From: CAVWSM01 sp963799425
GTDB lineage: Bacteria > Actinomycetota > Actinomycetes > Jiangellales > Jiangellaceae
NCBI GenBank assembly: GCA_963799425.1
Contig: CAWCXA010000007.1
Location: 124,001 to 188,000 of the forward strand
Length of the DNA: 64,000 nucleotides
Reading direction: 5' to 3'
Shown here: piece after piece, positions 53,774 through 63,291 of the stretch
How the letters are laid out: the number at the start of each line of letters is the position of its first letter
How positions within the stretch are numbered: the stretch's first letter is position 1
Notes under the pieces: model-generated
Database searches by the model: none
The model's input: the letters and a program-made list of their open reading frames with translations, nothing else
What the model was told of the DNA's origin: nothing
Position numbers and translations under genes: made by a program

Positions 53774-54819
53774 GGGATGCGGTACAGCCATGCGTCGGTG
53801 CCGAACCTCGCCTCGGCGAGCTCCTTGGCGCGGGCGAGCTCGTCGTCGGTGAGCGCACCGTCCGTGAGCCCGTACCTGGACTTGAACGTCGCAACCATCC
53901 GATCGATCACGGCCTCGCGCGGCAGGCCGGTCTGCCTGCGCAGCGGGTCGACCCGCTTGGCTGCGCTCGCGTGCCCCTTGTCCGACAGCTTCTCCCGGCC
54001 GATGCGCAGCACGTCCAACATCTTGGCGGCGTCGATGTCGTACGCCATGGTCACGTGGTGCAGTGCCGCACCCGCAGCGAGGCGCTTCTGTGCCGCACCG
54101 CCGATCTTGCCGCCCGACGAGGTGATGTCGTTGAGGGGCTGGTACCACGCATCGATGCCGAGGCTCTGCAGCGCGCCGAGCACCCAGTCGTCGAAGAACG
54201 GGTAGGAGTCCGCATAAGACATCCCGTGAACGAGCGAGTCGGGGGCTGATATCGAGTACGTGATGGTGTTGCCGGGCTCGATGAACATGGCTCCGCCACC
54301 ACTGACACGTCGTACGACCTGGATGCCCTGCCGCTCCGCCGCTCCTAGGTCGACCTCGTTGCGCACCGACTGGAAGCTGCCGATGACTACCGCCGGTGCT
54401 GCCCACTCCCAGATGCGCAGTGTGGGCTTGCGGTGTCCGGCCGCCACCTCCTCGGTGAGCACCTGGTCGAGCGCCATGTGTAGCAGCGGCTCTTGCGGCT
54501 CGACGTGGACTAGCTCCCACTCGTAGTCACGCCAGTCGGTGGCTCGCGTCAGCGCCCGGCGCACCGCGATCGCGACCGCCTCCGGCGTGAACCCAACGAG
54601 GACGGCATCCGCCGGCAGCGCCCGGGTCACCGCGGCCGCAAGCTCGGCTGTGGTGGCGCCCATCGGAAGCCCGGTGAGGGCCCCGTTGATGGCGTCGAGC
54701 GCGTCATCCGGCTCGAGAAAGAAGTCGCCAGACACCTGGACGTCCGTCAGCCGACCGTCGGCTATGTCCACATCTGCCCGGACGAGCTTGCCACCTGAGA
54801 CCTTGTACTCCCCGTGCAT
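53770..54819 (-). CDS. Lipoate-protein ligase A family protein, permuted domain order
   Basis: A 349-residue protein. Residues 1-50 (MHGEYKVSGGKLVRADVDIADGRL...VSGDFFLEPDDALDAINGAL) match the small accessory domain that normally lies at the C-terminus of LplA; the catalytic biotin/lipoate-ligase domain (about 100-335) follows with RRVSGGGA (170-177) and SGGKIGGAAQKR. It should activate lipoate, and transfer it to lipoyl domains. The accessory domain first, catalytic domain second, is an inverted order. Translationally coupled to a SIRT4-like sirtuin. ATG 54819 follows GGGAGCATGGGGC. Confidence 0.88.
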   Translation of the reverse strand: MHGEYKVSGGKLVRADVDIADGRLTDVQVSGDFFLEPDDALDAINGALTGLPMGATTAELAAAVTRALPADAVLVGFTPEAVAIAVRRALTRATDWRDYEWELVHVEPQEPLLHMALDQVLTEEVAAGHRKPTLRIWEWAAPAVVIGSFQSVRNEVDLGAAERQGIQVVRRVSGGGAMFIEPGNTITYSISAPDSLVHGMSYADSYPFFDDWVLGALQSLGIDAWYQPLNDITSSGGKIGGAAQKRLAAGAALHHVTMAYDIDAAKMLDVLRIGREKLSDKGHASAAKRVDPLRRQTGLPREAVIDRMVATFKSRYGLTDGALTDDELARAKELAEARFGTDAWLYRIP

Positions 54820-54875
54820 GCCCCATGCTCCCGATGCCTGGTTCGATGAGAAATAGAGAGGAAACCTGTCTGACC

Positions 54876-54901
54876 GAACACCTACGCTCAGGTTGGTGTT
54901 C
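54876..54901. other. Inverted repeat between lplA and DMT genes
   Basis: GAACACC (54876-54882) and GGTGTTC (54895-54901) form a 7-bp inverted repeat with a 12-bp spacer in the divergent promoter region; a TAAGGT (54908-54913) follows. Could be an operator; no regulator identified. Confidence 0.35.
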
Positions 54902-54971
54902 CAGTTGTAAGGTCACGCTCGCCGTTCCGAGTGTTCCGCTGATCCTGCGGGCACGGCCGCAGGAGGAGTCG

Positions 54972-55850
54972 ATGACGAGACGCGGTGCGCTGCTCTTCGC
55001 AGCGATGTCGATCATCTGGGGCATCCCCTACCTGTTGATCCGCGTCGCGGTCGACGAGCTCTCCCCGGCTGTCGTCGTCTTCGGTCGGTCGCTGATCGGC
55101 GCGCTCGTGCTGGTGCCGTTTGCGCTGCGCAACGACGCCGTACGGCGGGTGCTCGCCCGCTGGCCGGCGGTCATCGCCTACACGATCGTCGAGGTCGCGG
55201 CGCCGTGGTACCTCCTCACCAACGCTGAGCAGCACATCACGAGCTCGCTCGCCGGGCTGCTGATCGCCACCGTGCCCTTGATCGGGGCCGTGCTGGCGAT
55301 CCTGCTGCGCGCCGACGATCGGGTCGACGGGACACGGATGGTCGGCCTGCTCATCGGGCTCGCGGGGGTGGTGGCCCTCGTCGGGCTCGACCTGGGCGAC
55401 AACCTGCAGCCCTGGCCGGTGGTGCAGGTGCTCTTGACGGCCCTCGGCTACGCCATCGGCCCCATCATCATTGCCCGCGTCATGGCTGATCTGCCCGCGG
55501 TGGCGGTCAACGCGGTCGTGCTGACGATCACGGCACTCGCCTACGCCCCGTTTGCCGTCCTCGTGTGGCCGGAAGAGCGGCCGTCGAACGACGCCATCGC
55601 CTCGGTCGTCGGCCTCGGGTTGATCTGCACCGCACTCGCCTTCGTGCTGTTCTTCGCGCTCATCAAAGAGATCGGCCCTGCCCGGGCCACCGTGATCACC
55701 TACGTCAACCCGGCGGTCGCCCTCGCGGCGGGCGTGATCGTGCTCGACGAGCCTGTCACCGTCGGCATCATCGTCGGCTTCCCGCTCGTGCTGATCGGGT
55801 CGGTCCTCGCCACCCGGCGGAAGAAACCGGCGGATGTCCTGGTCGAGTGA
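54972..55850 (+). CDS. EamA/DMT-family transporter
   Basis: A 292-residue membrane protein with ten predicted helices in two EamA repeats, beginning MTRRGALLFAAMSIIWGIPYLLIRVAV. The second repeat ends PAVALAAGVIVLDEPVTVGIIVGFPLVLIGS, typical of drug/metabolite exporters. Substrate unknown. AGGAGGAG precedes the ATG; upstream open frame is non-coding leader. Confidence 0.9.
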   Translation: MTRRGALLFAAMSIIWGIPYLLIRVAVDELSPAVVVFGRSLIGALVLVPFALRNDAVRRVLARWPAVIAYTIVEVAAPWYLLTNAEQHITSSLAGLLIATVPLIGAVLAILLRADDRVDGTRMVGLLIGLAGVVALVGLDLGDNLQPWPVVQVLLTALGYAIGPIIIARVMADLPAVAVNAVVLTITALAYAPFAVLVWPEERPSNDAIASVVGLGLICTALAFVLFFALIKEIGPARATVITYVNPAVALAAGVIVLDEPVTVGIIVGFPLVLIGSVLATRRKKPADVLVE

Positions 55851-55864
55851 CGCTCGAGCCTCGG

Positions 55865-56662
55865 CTACACGAGCACTGCGAGCACGACCCCCGCGTGATG
55901 CAGGTAGAACGTCCGCCAGATCCAGCGATACCCACGGGCGACGGAGGGTGGCACCGCGGCATCCGTGCGCGCCCACGTACGCCCCACGAGGCCGGCGCAC
56001 ACCAGTTCGACCGGCGCGAAAACCTTCGGATCGATACCGTCGAGGCCGAATCCGACACCGGCAGCGACGACATACGTCACGAGCAACAGGCTCATCGCGG
56101 CAGCGAGCACGACCGTGGGGCTGCGCTGGTTGGCGAACGTACGGATGCCATGGACCAGGTCTCCACGCCGATCGGGCAGGTCCTTCAGCAGGGCGACAAC
56201 CAAGCCGAACACCGTGCCCACGACGGTGACGAGCACCACGATCCCGCTCACAGTGCCACCCGAGGTGAAGTGCAGATAGACACCGAGGGTCAAGACCGGA
56301 CCGCGCACGACGAGGATCGCCAACGCCGCCAGCACCGGGAATCGCTTGAGCCGCACCGGCGGCAACGAGTAGGCGGTGCCGACCACGACCCCGATCGCCA
56401 CAGTGATCACCAGCCAGGACGACAGCAGCGCTGCTCCAAGCAGCGCCCCTAATCCGCAGCCCAGGCTGACCCACAGCGCCGCCTTCCGCGACAACGCACC
56501 GGCGGGCACCGGCAGCCACGGCTTGTTGATCAGGTCGATCTCGACGTCGGTCACCTGGTTGAGCCCGGTGATGTAGACGTTGGTCGCCACACAGACAACG
56601 AGCGTCGCAACGAGGTCAAGCGCCCCCACGCCGGTGGACACGTCCCGTGCGATCACCCACAT
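55865..56662 (-). CDS. UbiA prenyltransferase, homogentisate-type (N-terminus uncertain)
   Basis: A membrane prenyltransferase. NQVTDVEIDLINKPWLP carries the NxxxDxxxD Mg-prenyl diphosphate motif; about eight helices follow. The ATG at 56662 gives 265 residues but cuts inside the first helix. In the same frame upstream the codons read TLWQFTRPHTVTATTATVVT, the conserved N-terminus, but no start codon lies between there and a TAG near 56742. A start-region frameshift or lost start is likely. Family adds prenyl chains to aromatic acids (tocopherol or quinone synthesis); exact product unknown. Confidence 0.82.
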   Translation of the reverse strand: MWVIARDVSTGVGALDLVATLVVCVATNVYITGLNQVTDVEIDLINKPWLPVPAGALSRKAALWVSLGCGLGALLGAALLSSWLVITVAIGVVVGTAYSLPPVRLKRFPVLAALAILVVRGPVLTLGVYLHFTSGGTVSGIVVLVTVVGTVFGLVVALLKDLPDRRGDLVHGIRTFANQRSPTVVLAAAMSLLLVTYVVAAGVGFGLDGIDPKVFAPVELVCAGLVGRTWARTDAAVPPSVARGYRWIWRTFYLHHAGVVLAVLV

Positions 56663-56800
56663 CGTGACGACGGTGGCAGTGGTCGCCGTGACCGTGTGCG
56701 GGCGGGTGAACTGCCACAGCGTCTGCGGGTCGCAGCGCCCGCGCTACCGTCGCACCCGCCATCCCGCCATGCTGTCATGCCCTGATGTGAGGATGTATCC

Positions 56801-57461
56801 GTGGACGACGAGGACCTCCGGCTGAGGCTCTACGCGAGCGTTGGCCGCCACTGGGCGTGCACCTGACGTCGCGCAACTCGCTGAAGAGACGGGTGCAGGC
56901 GAAGATGACGTACGGGTCGGACTGCGGCGCCTGGCGGCTGCACGCCACCTTGTCCTCGACCAGGACGACAAGGTCGTCATGGCCCATCCGTTCACGTCGA
57001 TCAACCTGGGCTTCGCGGTGAGCGGCACGTCGACGCAGTGGTGGGGCGGCTGCGCCTGGGACTCGTTCGCGATCCCGCGGGTGGTCGCCGGCGATCCCGA
57101 GGTCCTGGTTGCTACCCGCTGTCCCGCCTGCGACACACCACACGCCTGGGTGGTTGGCCGCGACGAACCGCCGGCTGGTGAGCAGGTCGCCCACTTCCTC
57201 GTGCCCGCCGGGCAGATGTGGGACGACGTCGTGCACACGTGTCGCAATCAGCGGCTCTTCTGCTCCCGGGACTGCGTCGACTCCTGGCTCACGCGCAGCA
57301 ACCTGCAACGCGGCTACGTGCTCGACCTCGGCACCCTGTGGCGGCTCGCGGCACATTGGTACGACGGCCGCATGGACCGCGGCTACGTGCGGCGCGATCC
57401 CCCGGCAGCGGCGGCATACTTCCGAAGCGTCGGACTGTCTGGCCCGTTCTGGGGTCTGTAA
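56801..57461 (+). CDS. Alkylmercury-lyase-like (MerB family) protein, frameshift near 56841
   Basis: About 220 residues. The first part VDDEDLRLRLYASV (GTG 56801, GAGG 8 nt upstream) continues in another frame as AATGRAPDVAQLAEETGAGEDDVRVGLRRLAA. Deleting one T near 56841 joins them into a winged-helix N-domain. The C-domain has GGCAWDSFAIP and FCSRDCVDSWL, matching MerB positions of the catalytic Cys/Asp and second Cys. No mer operon is near, so it is probably a MerB-fold protein of other function. Indel may be real or a data error. Confidence 0.75.
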
Positions 57462-57478
57462 CGACAAGGAGTGCCACC

Positions 57479-58600
57479 GTGCCTGACGACGGCCTGCTCA
57501 CCCGGCGCGCCCTCAACCGTGCGATCTTGGCCCGCCAGCTGCTACTCGAGCGGACAGTGATGGCGCCGTACGACGCCGTGCACCTGCTCGTCGGTCAGCA
57601 GGCGCAGGTGCCCGGCGATCCGTACGTGGGGCTGTGGTCGCGCCTCAGCGACTTCCGCCCACAGGAGCTCGGCAAGCTCGTCAGCGATCGCGAGCTGGTC
57701 CGGGCTGGGCTCATGCGCGGCACCATCCACCTGGTCGCCGCCGATGACTGCCTGGCCATGTGGCCATGGATCGAACCGGTTCTGAGGCGCGCCCTCAACG
57801 GCTCCTTCGGTCGGTTTCTGCGCGAGGTCGACATCGACGAGATAGCAGAAGCTGCGCGAGCGCTGCTCGACGAGCAACCCCGTACCCGTTCCGAGCTGAG
57901 GCGGTTACTGTCCGAGCGCTGGCCAGAGGTCGATCAGACGGCGCTCGTCGCAGCTGCCGGCTACCGCGTCCCCACCGTGCAGATCGCGCCGCGTGGAGTG
58001 TGGGGCTCGACTCTGCAGCCCACGCTCACCACGGTGCAGTCGTGGCTGGCGCGACCACTCGACAGCGCCCCCGACGTCGACGGGATCGTGATGCGCTACT
58101 TCGCGGCCTACGGCCCGGCGTCGGTCATCGACCTACAGGCGTGGTGCGGCCTCACCAAGCTCAAGGAAGTCGTCGAGCGCCTGCGCCCTCGCCTGCTGAG
58201 CTTCCGCGACGAGGCCGGGCGCGAGCTCTTCGATGTGCCCGACGGGCCGCGCCCCGACCCGGAGATTCCGGCTCCGGTGCGGTTCCTTCCCGAGTACGAC
58301 AATGTCCTGCTTGGCCTGGCCGATCGGAGCAGGTTCATGCCTGGCGGCGAGCAGCTCAAGCTCGATGTCGGCATGCGCAGCTATGGCGGGGTGCTCGTCG
58401 ACGGCGAGTACTCCGCGATGTGGCGCATCGAGCGGGCCAACGGCACCGCGACGATGTTGGTCGAGCAGGTTGTCCCACTGCGCGACGGGGATGCGCAAGA
58501 GGTCGTCGACGAGGGAGCTCGGCTGTTGAGTTTCCTGACGACGGGCGGCCAGCAGCAGTTCGTACGGCTGGTGAAGGCCGAGGGCCCAGCCGGCGGCTGA
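57479..58600 (+). CDS. Winged-helix DNA-binding protein, AlkZ-like (HTH_42)
   Basis: A 373-residue protein of the HTH_42/AlkZ superfamily. The GQQAQVPGDPYVGLWSRL stretch (about 39-56) holds a Q-A-Q triad corresponding to the catalytic QxQ motif of AlkZ DNA glycosylases that unhook interstrand crosslinks or remove alkylated bases. Three tandem winged helices are predicted. GTG 57479 has AAGGAG 7 nt upstream. No toxin biosynthesis cluster is near, so general base-excision repair is more likely than self-resistance (inference). Confidence 0.85.
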   Translation: MPDDGLLTRRALNRAILARQLLLERTVMAPYDAVHLLVGQQAQVPGDPYVGLWSRLSDFRPQELGKLVSDRELVRAGLMRGTIHLVAADDCLAMWPWIEPVLRRALNGSFGRFLREVDIDEIAEAARALLDEQPRTRSELRRLLSERWPEVDQTALVAAAGYRVPTVQIAPRGVWGSTLQPTLTTVQSWLARPLDSAPDVDGIVMRYFAAYGPASVIDLQAWCGLTKLKEVVERLRPRLLSFRDEAGRELFDVPDGPRPDPEIPAPVRFLPEYDNVLLGLADRSRFMPGGEQLKLDVGMRSYGGVLVDGEYSAMWRIERANGTATMLVEQVVPLRDGDAQEVVDEGARLLSFLTTGGQQQFVRLVKAEGPAGG

Positions 58601-58609
58601 GCCCTCGGC
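58577..58609. terminator. Bidirectional terminator between AlkZ-like and subtilase genes
   Basis: GCCGAGGGC (58577-58585) pairs with GCCCTCGGC (58601-58609); the loop holds an inner AGCC/GGCT stem. It spans the stop codon of the AlkZ-like gene and lies 14 bp from the convergent subtilase stop. Confidence 0.7.
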
Positions 58610-58622
58610 ATGCCCGCGGTGC

Positions 58623-61600
58623 CTACGGAAGGACGCGGATCTGGCTCCGGACGATGGTGACGCCTGGCAACAGACTTGCGGTCATCTCGGACCTCACCTC
58701 ACGCAGACCCGGTTGCTGCCCGCGCACGGTGACCGAGTAGGACGCCACGTCGCCCGGCACGAGGTCCGTCGACGTCACGCGCAGATCCACGGTCGGCAAG
58801 ACGGCCACCACATCGCCCTCACCGCGGATGTTCTCGGCTCCTACCAGGAAGGGCTGACCCGCCGGATCCGTCTGGGGTGCGGAATAGGCATACGTGATGT
58901 CCTGCCCAGGGTTGGTGTCGTCGTTGAGGCCCAGCCACACCTGGAATCTCCGTTGGTCCGTCGTTCCGAACACGTTGACCCGCCACTCGACGACGAGCCA
59001 CGCGTCTCCCGCCGCGTTGGCGAGGATGTTGGCGAGGATCCCCGGCGCCCCGGTGCCATCAAGGTCAGTCCAGAACGGCGCGAGAATGTTGTTGGGAGCC
59101 GCCGGATCCGCCCCGTCGGGAAGGTTGCAGCACTCGTTGTCTTCTGAGCTACCACCGCCGACGACCAGATAGCCGTTGGAGTCGACGCCGACGACGTCCC
59201 ACATTTGACCGTTGTAGTCGAATGCCCCAAACCCGTTGAGGTTGACGATCTGTTCGTCGCCAACCGGAGCTCTGAGCGTCCCTCCGAACAGGTCCAGCGA
59301 CACGTAGCCCGGGCTTGCACCCGGGTCAACGGACGGCACGCCCGGCGCGGTGCCCGCAAGCGCCACGTCATGCCGCTGTGCCTGGCGCGGGCTGACGAGA
59401 TCGGCTCCAGAAGTGCCGACGATGCGCGCACCCTGCTCCACGAACGTGTCCAGATCGACGATCTGCTCGTCGAACGAGTTGTTGGCGGCCTGGACAGTGC
59501 AAAGCGACTGCCCGCCCCTGGCGACGGTGGCCGGCGCGCAGGCCTGCGTGAGGTTCACCGATCCCTGCGTGTGGATAAAGGCGACAGGTAGGTGCAGGTC
59601 GGCGCCACGGTTGGACTCCAGGTGGATCGTGCCGAACTGCTGCGCTCCAACCGGTGCCTGCGACTCGATCGTGATCGTGATCGTCGCCGTCTCGAACGGG
59701 CGCAGGACGACGCGGCGCGGGGTGATTGTGATGGTCGAGCCGACGGACGTCTCACCCGACGTCTGGAACCTTTCGGTCCGCCCGCTCGCATTGGTCAGCA
59801 CGCGCGTGGTGACCAGCCGTCCGGACATGACCGGTGCATTGATCGACGGAATGTTGAGGTGCACAGCGTTGACGGGGTCGTTGCCGAGGGCGGCGAAGTT
59901 CGCCGCTGTCTCGTCGAGGGTGACCGGCGCCCCAACAGACTCGCCGACATCGATCCGGCCAGCTCCCATGTCGAATGCATCGGCCGGTGTCGTCAGGTCC
60001 TCCTTCACGACCTCGGTGATGGCTGTCGTCATGAGCGCCGACCGCACCTGACCGGGCGTCCAGTCAGGGTGCACTGCCCGCGCCAGGATCGCCGCTCCCG
60101 CCACGTGTGGTGACGACATCGAGGTGCCGGCGATCGCCTGGTACTCATTGCCGGCCGGTCCTCCACCGTCGGCTGGATCGCCGGCCAGCGGCGAGTCACC
60201 GGCAAGGATCTGCACGCCAGGCGCAGTGAGGTCGGGCTTGATGAACAGCCCGCCCGGACCGCGCGAGGAGAACGCGGCCATGACATCTCCCTGGCCGTCG
60301 CGCTTCACCGCGTCCGGGAACGAGCCGGTGACGCCGGCGTGGCTGTTCATGAAGGCGACGAAGTCGGTGCCGTCGGCGAGGTGGATAGTCGGCAGCCAGT
60401 GGTTGTCGGTCTCCACGTCAGCCAGCGTCGGGTTGTACAAGATGTGCCCGGCAGCGCCGCCCTGGAGCACGTTGAAGCCCTTGTCCGTCCGAGCATTGCC
60501 GCCTCGCTGGCACGCGACGATCTTTCCGGTGAACAGACCGGCCGGCGCAGGTGCATCGCACAGCGGTCGGCTGTACGGGGCAGCACTGCTCAGCACCACC
60601 GGGAGCGTCGCGACACCGGCCGTGATGGACGCACCATCGGTGGTGAACGTGTCGCCGTTGCTGGCGGTCAGCGACAAGGTCGTCGCGAACTCCCGCGTCT
60701 GTGTCGACGCGCCGACCGATGTGGTCCACGGCGAGAGGTGGTTGGCGGTGCCGGCTCCGGGGCCTTCGTTGCCGGAAGAGGTGGAGACGAAGACACCGGC
60801 GGCGTACGCATCGAGGAAGGCCAGCTCGACCGGGTCGGTGAACGGCGTCGTACCGCCCGAGATCGAGAAGTTGATGACATCGACGCCGTCGAGGATTGCC
60901 TGGCCAACGGCGCGCATCGAGTCGGAGCTGATGCAGTTGAGCGGTCCGCAGACCTTGTACTCCATGACCCAGGCACCCGGTGCCAGGCCGTGGATAGGAC
61001 CGCGCTCGACGCCGAACACCGGCGCAGAATCGACGATGTTGCCGCCCGCCGTGCTCGAGGTGTGCGTGCCGTGGCCGTCGTGGTCGCGTGCCGTTCCGGC
61101 GAACGGGTCGCGCTGTGGGTCCGTCGGCGACGAGTGCACCATGTCGTAGGCGTCGGTGAAGTGCGCGCCGCCGATGAGCTTGTTGTTGCAGACGAACGGA
61201 TCGCTCGCCGGCGTCAGCGGGTTGTCCCCGTAATTGCACTCACGTGCTGGTCCAGGCGGCGGCTTGAGGTTGCCCAAGTCGGCGAACGACGCGTGTTCCG
61301 GCCAGATACCGGTGTCAAGGTTGCCGTAGATGATGCCCTCGCCGGCGTTGGCGGTGGTGCCCAGGATGTCGTAGACCGGCGGCGCATTCACGAACTCAGG
61401 GCTCGCGTCGGTCAAGATCGTGAGCTCAGCGTCGCGCTGCACCGCAACGACGCCGGGGATGGCGAGCACCGACTCCACAGCGTTGGCGGGGATGATCGCC
61501 GCAAAGCCGCCGTAGACCGTGCGCAGTCGCTCGCCGATGCGCACGTTCGGCACCGTTGCCACGAGCTGGCTGATGACAGCGTCTTCGTTGGCCGACAGGT

Positions 61601-61961
61601 ACGTCTCGTACTCCTGCTCAGCTGCGGACGCCCCGTTGAGTGCGCGTCCGGTGACACTCGGACTGGTCGCGGCCAGATCCTCGATGCCACCGGTGTACGA
61701 GGCGAGTGCGTCCTGATCGAGCTTGACGATTACGGGCACTGCTGCCCCATCCGAACGGGCAAGCAGCGCCTCGTCCGTCTGGGCCAGCCGGGACGACAGC
61801 GACTTGGCGCCGTCGACGGTGCCGGCCACGCTTGGCCCGCCCTTGGCGGACAGGTCGCCTGGCTCCTGAGCAGCGGCAGGTGCTGCCGAGAGGAGCCCGA
61901 CGGCGATCAGTGGAGTTGCGAGGGTCGCGATGATCGCGCGACTCCGGGGTCGGTGCGCCAT
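58623..61961 (-). CDS. Secreted S8 subtilisin-like protease
   Basis: A 1112-residue exported protease. Signal peptide (residues 1-31, ending AAPAAA), an inhibitor I9-type propeptide (about 70-180), and a catalytic domain with D216 (GNLDTGIW), H297 (DHDGHGTHTSSTAGG) and S614 (GTSMSSPHVAG). A PA domain is inserted (about 445-565: GLFTGKIVACQRGG). C-terminal Fn3-like and jelly-roll regions end without a membrane anchor. It should cleave extracellular proteins. GGAGG ribosome site; monocistronic between convergent AlkZ-like gene and chrA. Confidence 0.95.
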   Translation of the reverse strand: MAHRPRSRAIIATLATPLIAVGLLSAAPAAAQEPGDLSAKGGPSVAGTVDGAKSLSSRLAQTDEALLARSDGAAVPVIVKLDQDALASYTGGIEDLAATSPSVTGRALNGASAAEQEYETYLSANEDAVISQLVATVPNVRIGERLRTVYGGFAAIIPANAVESVLAIPGVVAVQRDAELTILTDASPEFVNAPPVYDILGTTANAGEGIIYGNLDTGIWPEHASFADLGNLKPPPGPARECNYGDNPLTPASDPFVCNNKLIGGAHFTDAYDMVHSSPTDPQRDPFAGTARDHDGHGTHTSSTAGGNIVDSAPVFGVERGPIHGLAPGAWVMEYKVCGPLNCISSDSMRAVGQAILDGVDVINFSISGGTTPFTDPVELAFLDAYAAGVFVSTSSGNEGPGAGTANHLSPWTTSVGASTQTREFATTLSLTASNGDTFTTDGASITAGVATLPVVLSSAAPYSRPLCDAPAPAGLFTGKIVACQRGGNARTDKGFNVLQGGAAGHILYNPTLADVETDNHWLPTIHLADGTDFVAFMNSHAGVTGSFPDAVKRDGQGDVMAAFSSRGPGGLFIKPDLTAPGVQILAGDSPLAGDPADGGGPAGNEYQAIAGTSMSSPHVAGAAILARAVHPDWTPGQVRSALMTTAITEVVKEDLTTPADAFDMGAGRIDVGESVGAPVTLDETAANFAALGNDPVNAVHLNIPSINAPVMSGRLVTTRVLTNASGRTERFQTSGETSVGSTITITPRRVVLRPFETATITITIESQAPVGAQQFGTIHLESNRGADLHLPVAFIHTQGSVNLTQACAPATVARGGQSLCTVQAANNSFDEQIVDLDTFVEQGARIVGTSGADLVSPRQAQRHDVALAGTAPGVPSVDPGASPGYVSLDLFGGTLRAPVGDEQIVNLNGFGAFDYNGQMWDVVGVDSNGYLVVGGGSSEDNECCNLPDGADPAAPNNILAPFWTDLDGTGAPGILANILANAAGDAWLVVEWRVNVFGTTDQRRFQVWLGLNDDTNPGQDITYAYSAPQTDPAGQPFLVGAENIRGEGDVVAVLPTVDLRVTSTDLVPGDVASYSVTVRGQQPGLREVRSEMTASLLPGVTIVRSQIRVLP

Positions 61962-62110
61962 GGTGGGCCTCCGAGCTCGCGGCGGGTCCCCTGTTGGGGC
62001 CCACGCGTGAAGTCACCGGGTAGTCAAGCACCGCAATTCCACCTTGAAAAGCGCTCAAAATGACGCAATCCCCAGGGCCCAATTCGACGTAATACTGGGG
62101 GGCGGTGGTG

Positions 62111-63232
62111 TCACTCCAGCGTGGCTACAAGCCCGACGAGGGCGCCTGCGGCGATCAGAAATGCAGAGTTCAGCCGGGTACGCAACAGGACGGCGAGAGC
62201 GCCGATCGCCAGGATGACAGTCAGTGCGTCCACCAGCGCATCGGCGGCGAGCTGACCGGTTACGCCCGCCATCAGCGCAACGGCCGACGCGTTGACGCCG
62301 TCGAGGAAGGCCGCCGACCAGACACGGTCGCGGATGCGGTCGACGATCCTCGTCAGCAGCGCGACGAAGACGAACGACGGCAGGAATATCGCGACCGTCG
62401 CTAGCACCGCACCCGGCAGCCCCGCGACCAGATACCCGATGAATGTCGCCGTGGTGAAGACCGGCCCTGGTGTCAGCTGCCCGATGGACACTGCATCGAG
62501 AAGCTGCTGCTCCGTGAGCCAGCCGAGGCGCTCGACGAAGTCGCCACGCAGGAAGGCAACCAATACGTAGCCACTGCCGTAGAGGACCGCCCCGATCTTG
62601 AGGAACGTCAGGAACAGCCGCGTCAGCTGTCCGGCGGTCGGGTCGGTGAACAGCGGCTGCCCGCCCGCTAGGAAGAGTGGCGCCAAGACGTCACGGCGTC
62701 GCGTGGGCAGCCACGACTCACGCGTCCGAATGGCCATCATGGCAAGGCCACCGCCGAAGAGCAGCGCCAGCTCGTTGACACCAATGAGGTAGCCGACGAG
62801 TACGGCCACCGCGATGACAATTGCAAGCACATTCTTTGCCACGGTGCGCGCGAGGCCAGCGATCGCGACGGCGATGATGGCGACAACCACTGGCTCGACG
62901 CCGTACAGCAACCCTTCGAAAGTGGGTGTGTCTCCGTATTCGACGTATGCCCAGGCCAGTGCCAGCACGATGAGGAATGCGGGCAGGATGAAGCACACCC
63001 CGGCCAGGACCAGTCCTCGCCACCTGCCGCGGATGTAGCCGAGATGGATCGCGAGCTCGGTCGAGTTGGGTCCGGGGATGAGGTTGGTGGCGCCGACCAG
63101 GTCGAGAAACTTGGCGTCGTCGATCCACTGCCGCCGCACGACCACCTCATCGCGCATCATCGCGATGTGCGCGGCAGGTCCGCCAAAACCGATCGTGCCC
63201 AGCTTGAGGAAGAGCAGCGCGAGCTCACGCAT
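62111..63232 (-). CDS. chrA: Chromate transporter, bidomain ChrA
   Basis: A 373-residue membrane protein with two homologous halves. FLKLGTIGFGGPAAHIAMMRDEVV with TNLIPGPNSTELAIHLGY is the first; FLKIGAVLYGSGYVLVAFLRGDFVE with GQLTPGPVFTTATFIGYLVAG the second. These are the classic CHR signatures (GFGGP and PGP motifs). The family exports chromate, possibly in exchange for other anions. The N-terminal MRELALLFLKLG lacks an obvious ribosome site. Confidence 0.94.
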   Translation of the reverse strand: MRELALLFLKLGTIGFGGPAAHIAMMRDEVVVRRQWIDDAKFLDLVGATNLIPGPNSTELAIHLGYIRGRWRGLVLAGVCFILPAFLIVLALAWAYVEYGDTPTFEGLLYGVEPVVVAIIAVAIAGLARTVAKNVLAIVIAVAVLVGYLIGVNELALLFGGGLAMMAIRTRESWLPTRRRDVLAPLFLAGGQPLFTDPTAGQLTRLFLTFLKIGAVLYGSGYVLVAFLRGDFVERLGWLTEQQLLDAVSIGQLTPGPVFTTATFIGYLVAGLPGAVLATVAIFLPSFVFVALLTRIVDRIRDRVWSAAFLDGVNASAVALMAGVTGQLAADALVDALTVILAIGALAVLLRTRLNSAFLIAAGALVGLVATLE

Positions 63233-63291
63233 GGCGTGTTCGAGGGCCGGCGCTCAGGGGCACGCGCCGCAGGCTACCGGGCACATGTGAC

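Noticed and set aside
60339..62063. Long plus-strand open frame (574 codons) opposite the subtilase
   Set aside because: Antisense to an intact S8 protease with all catalytic residues; shadow of GC-rich codon bias.
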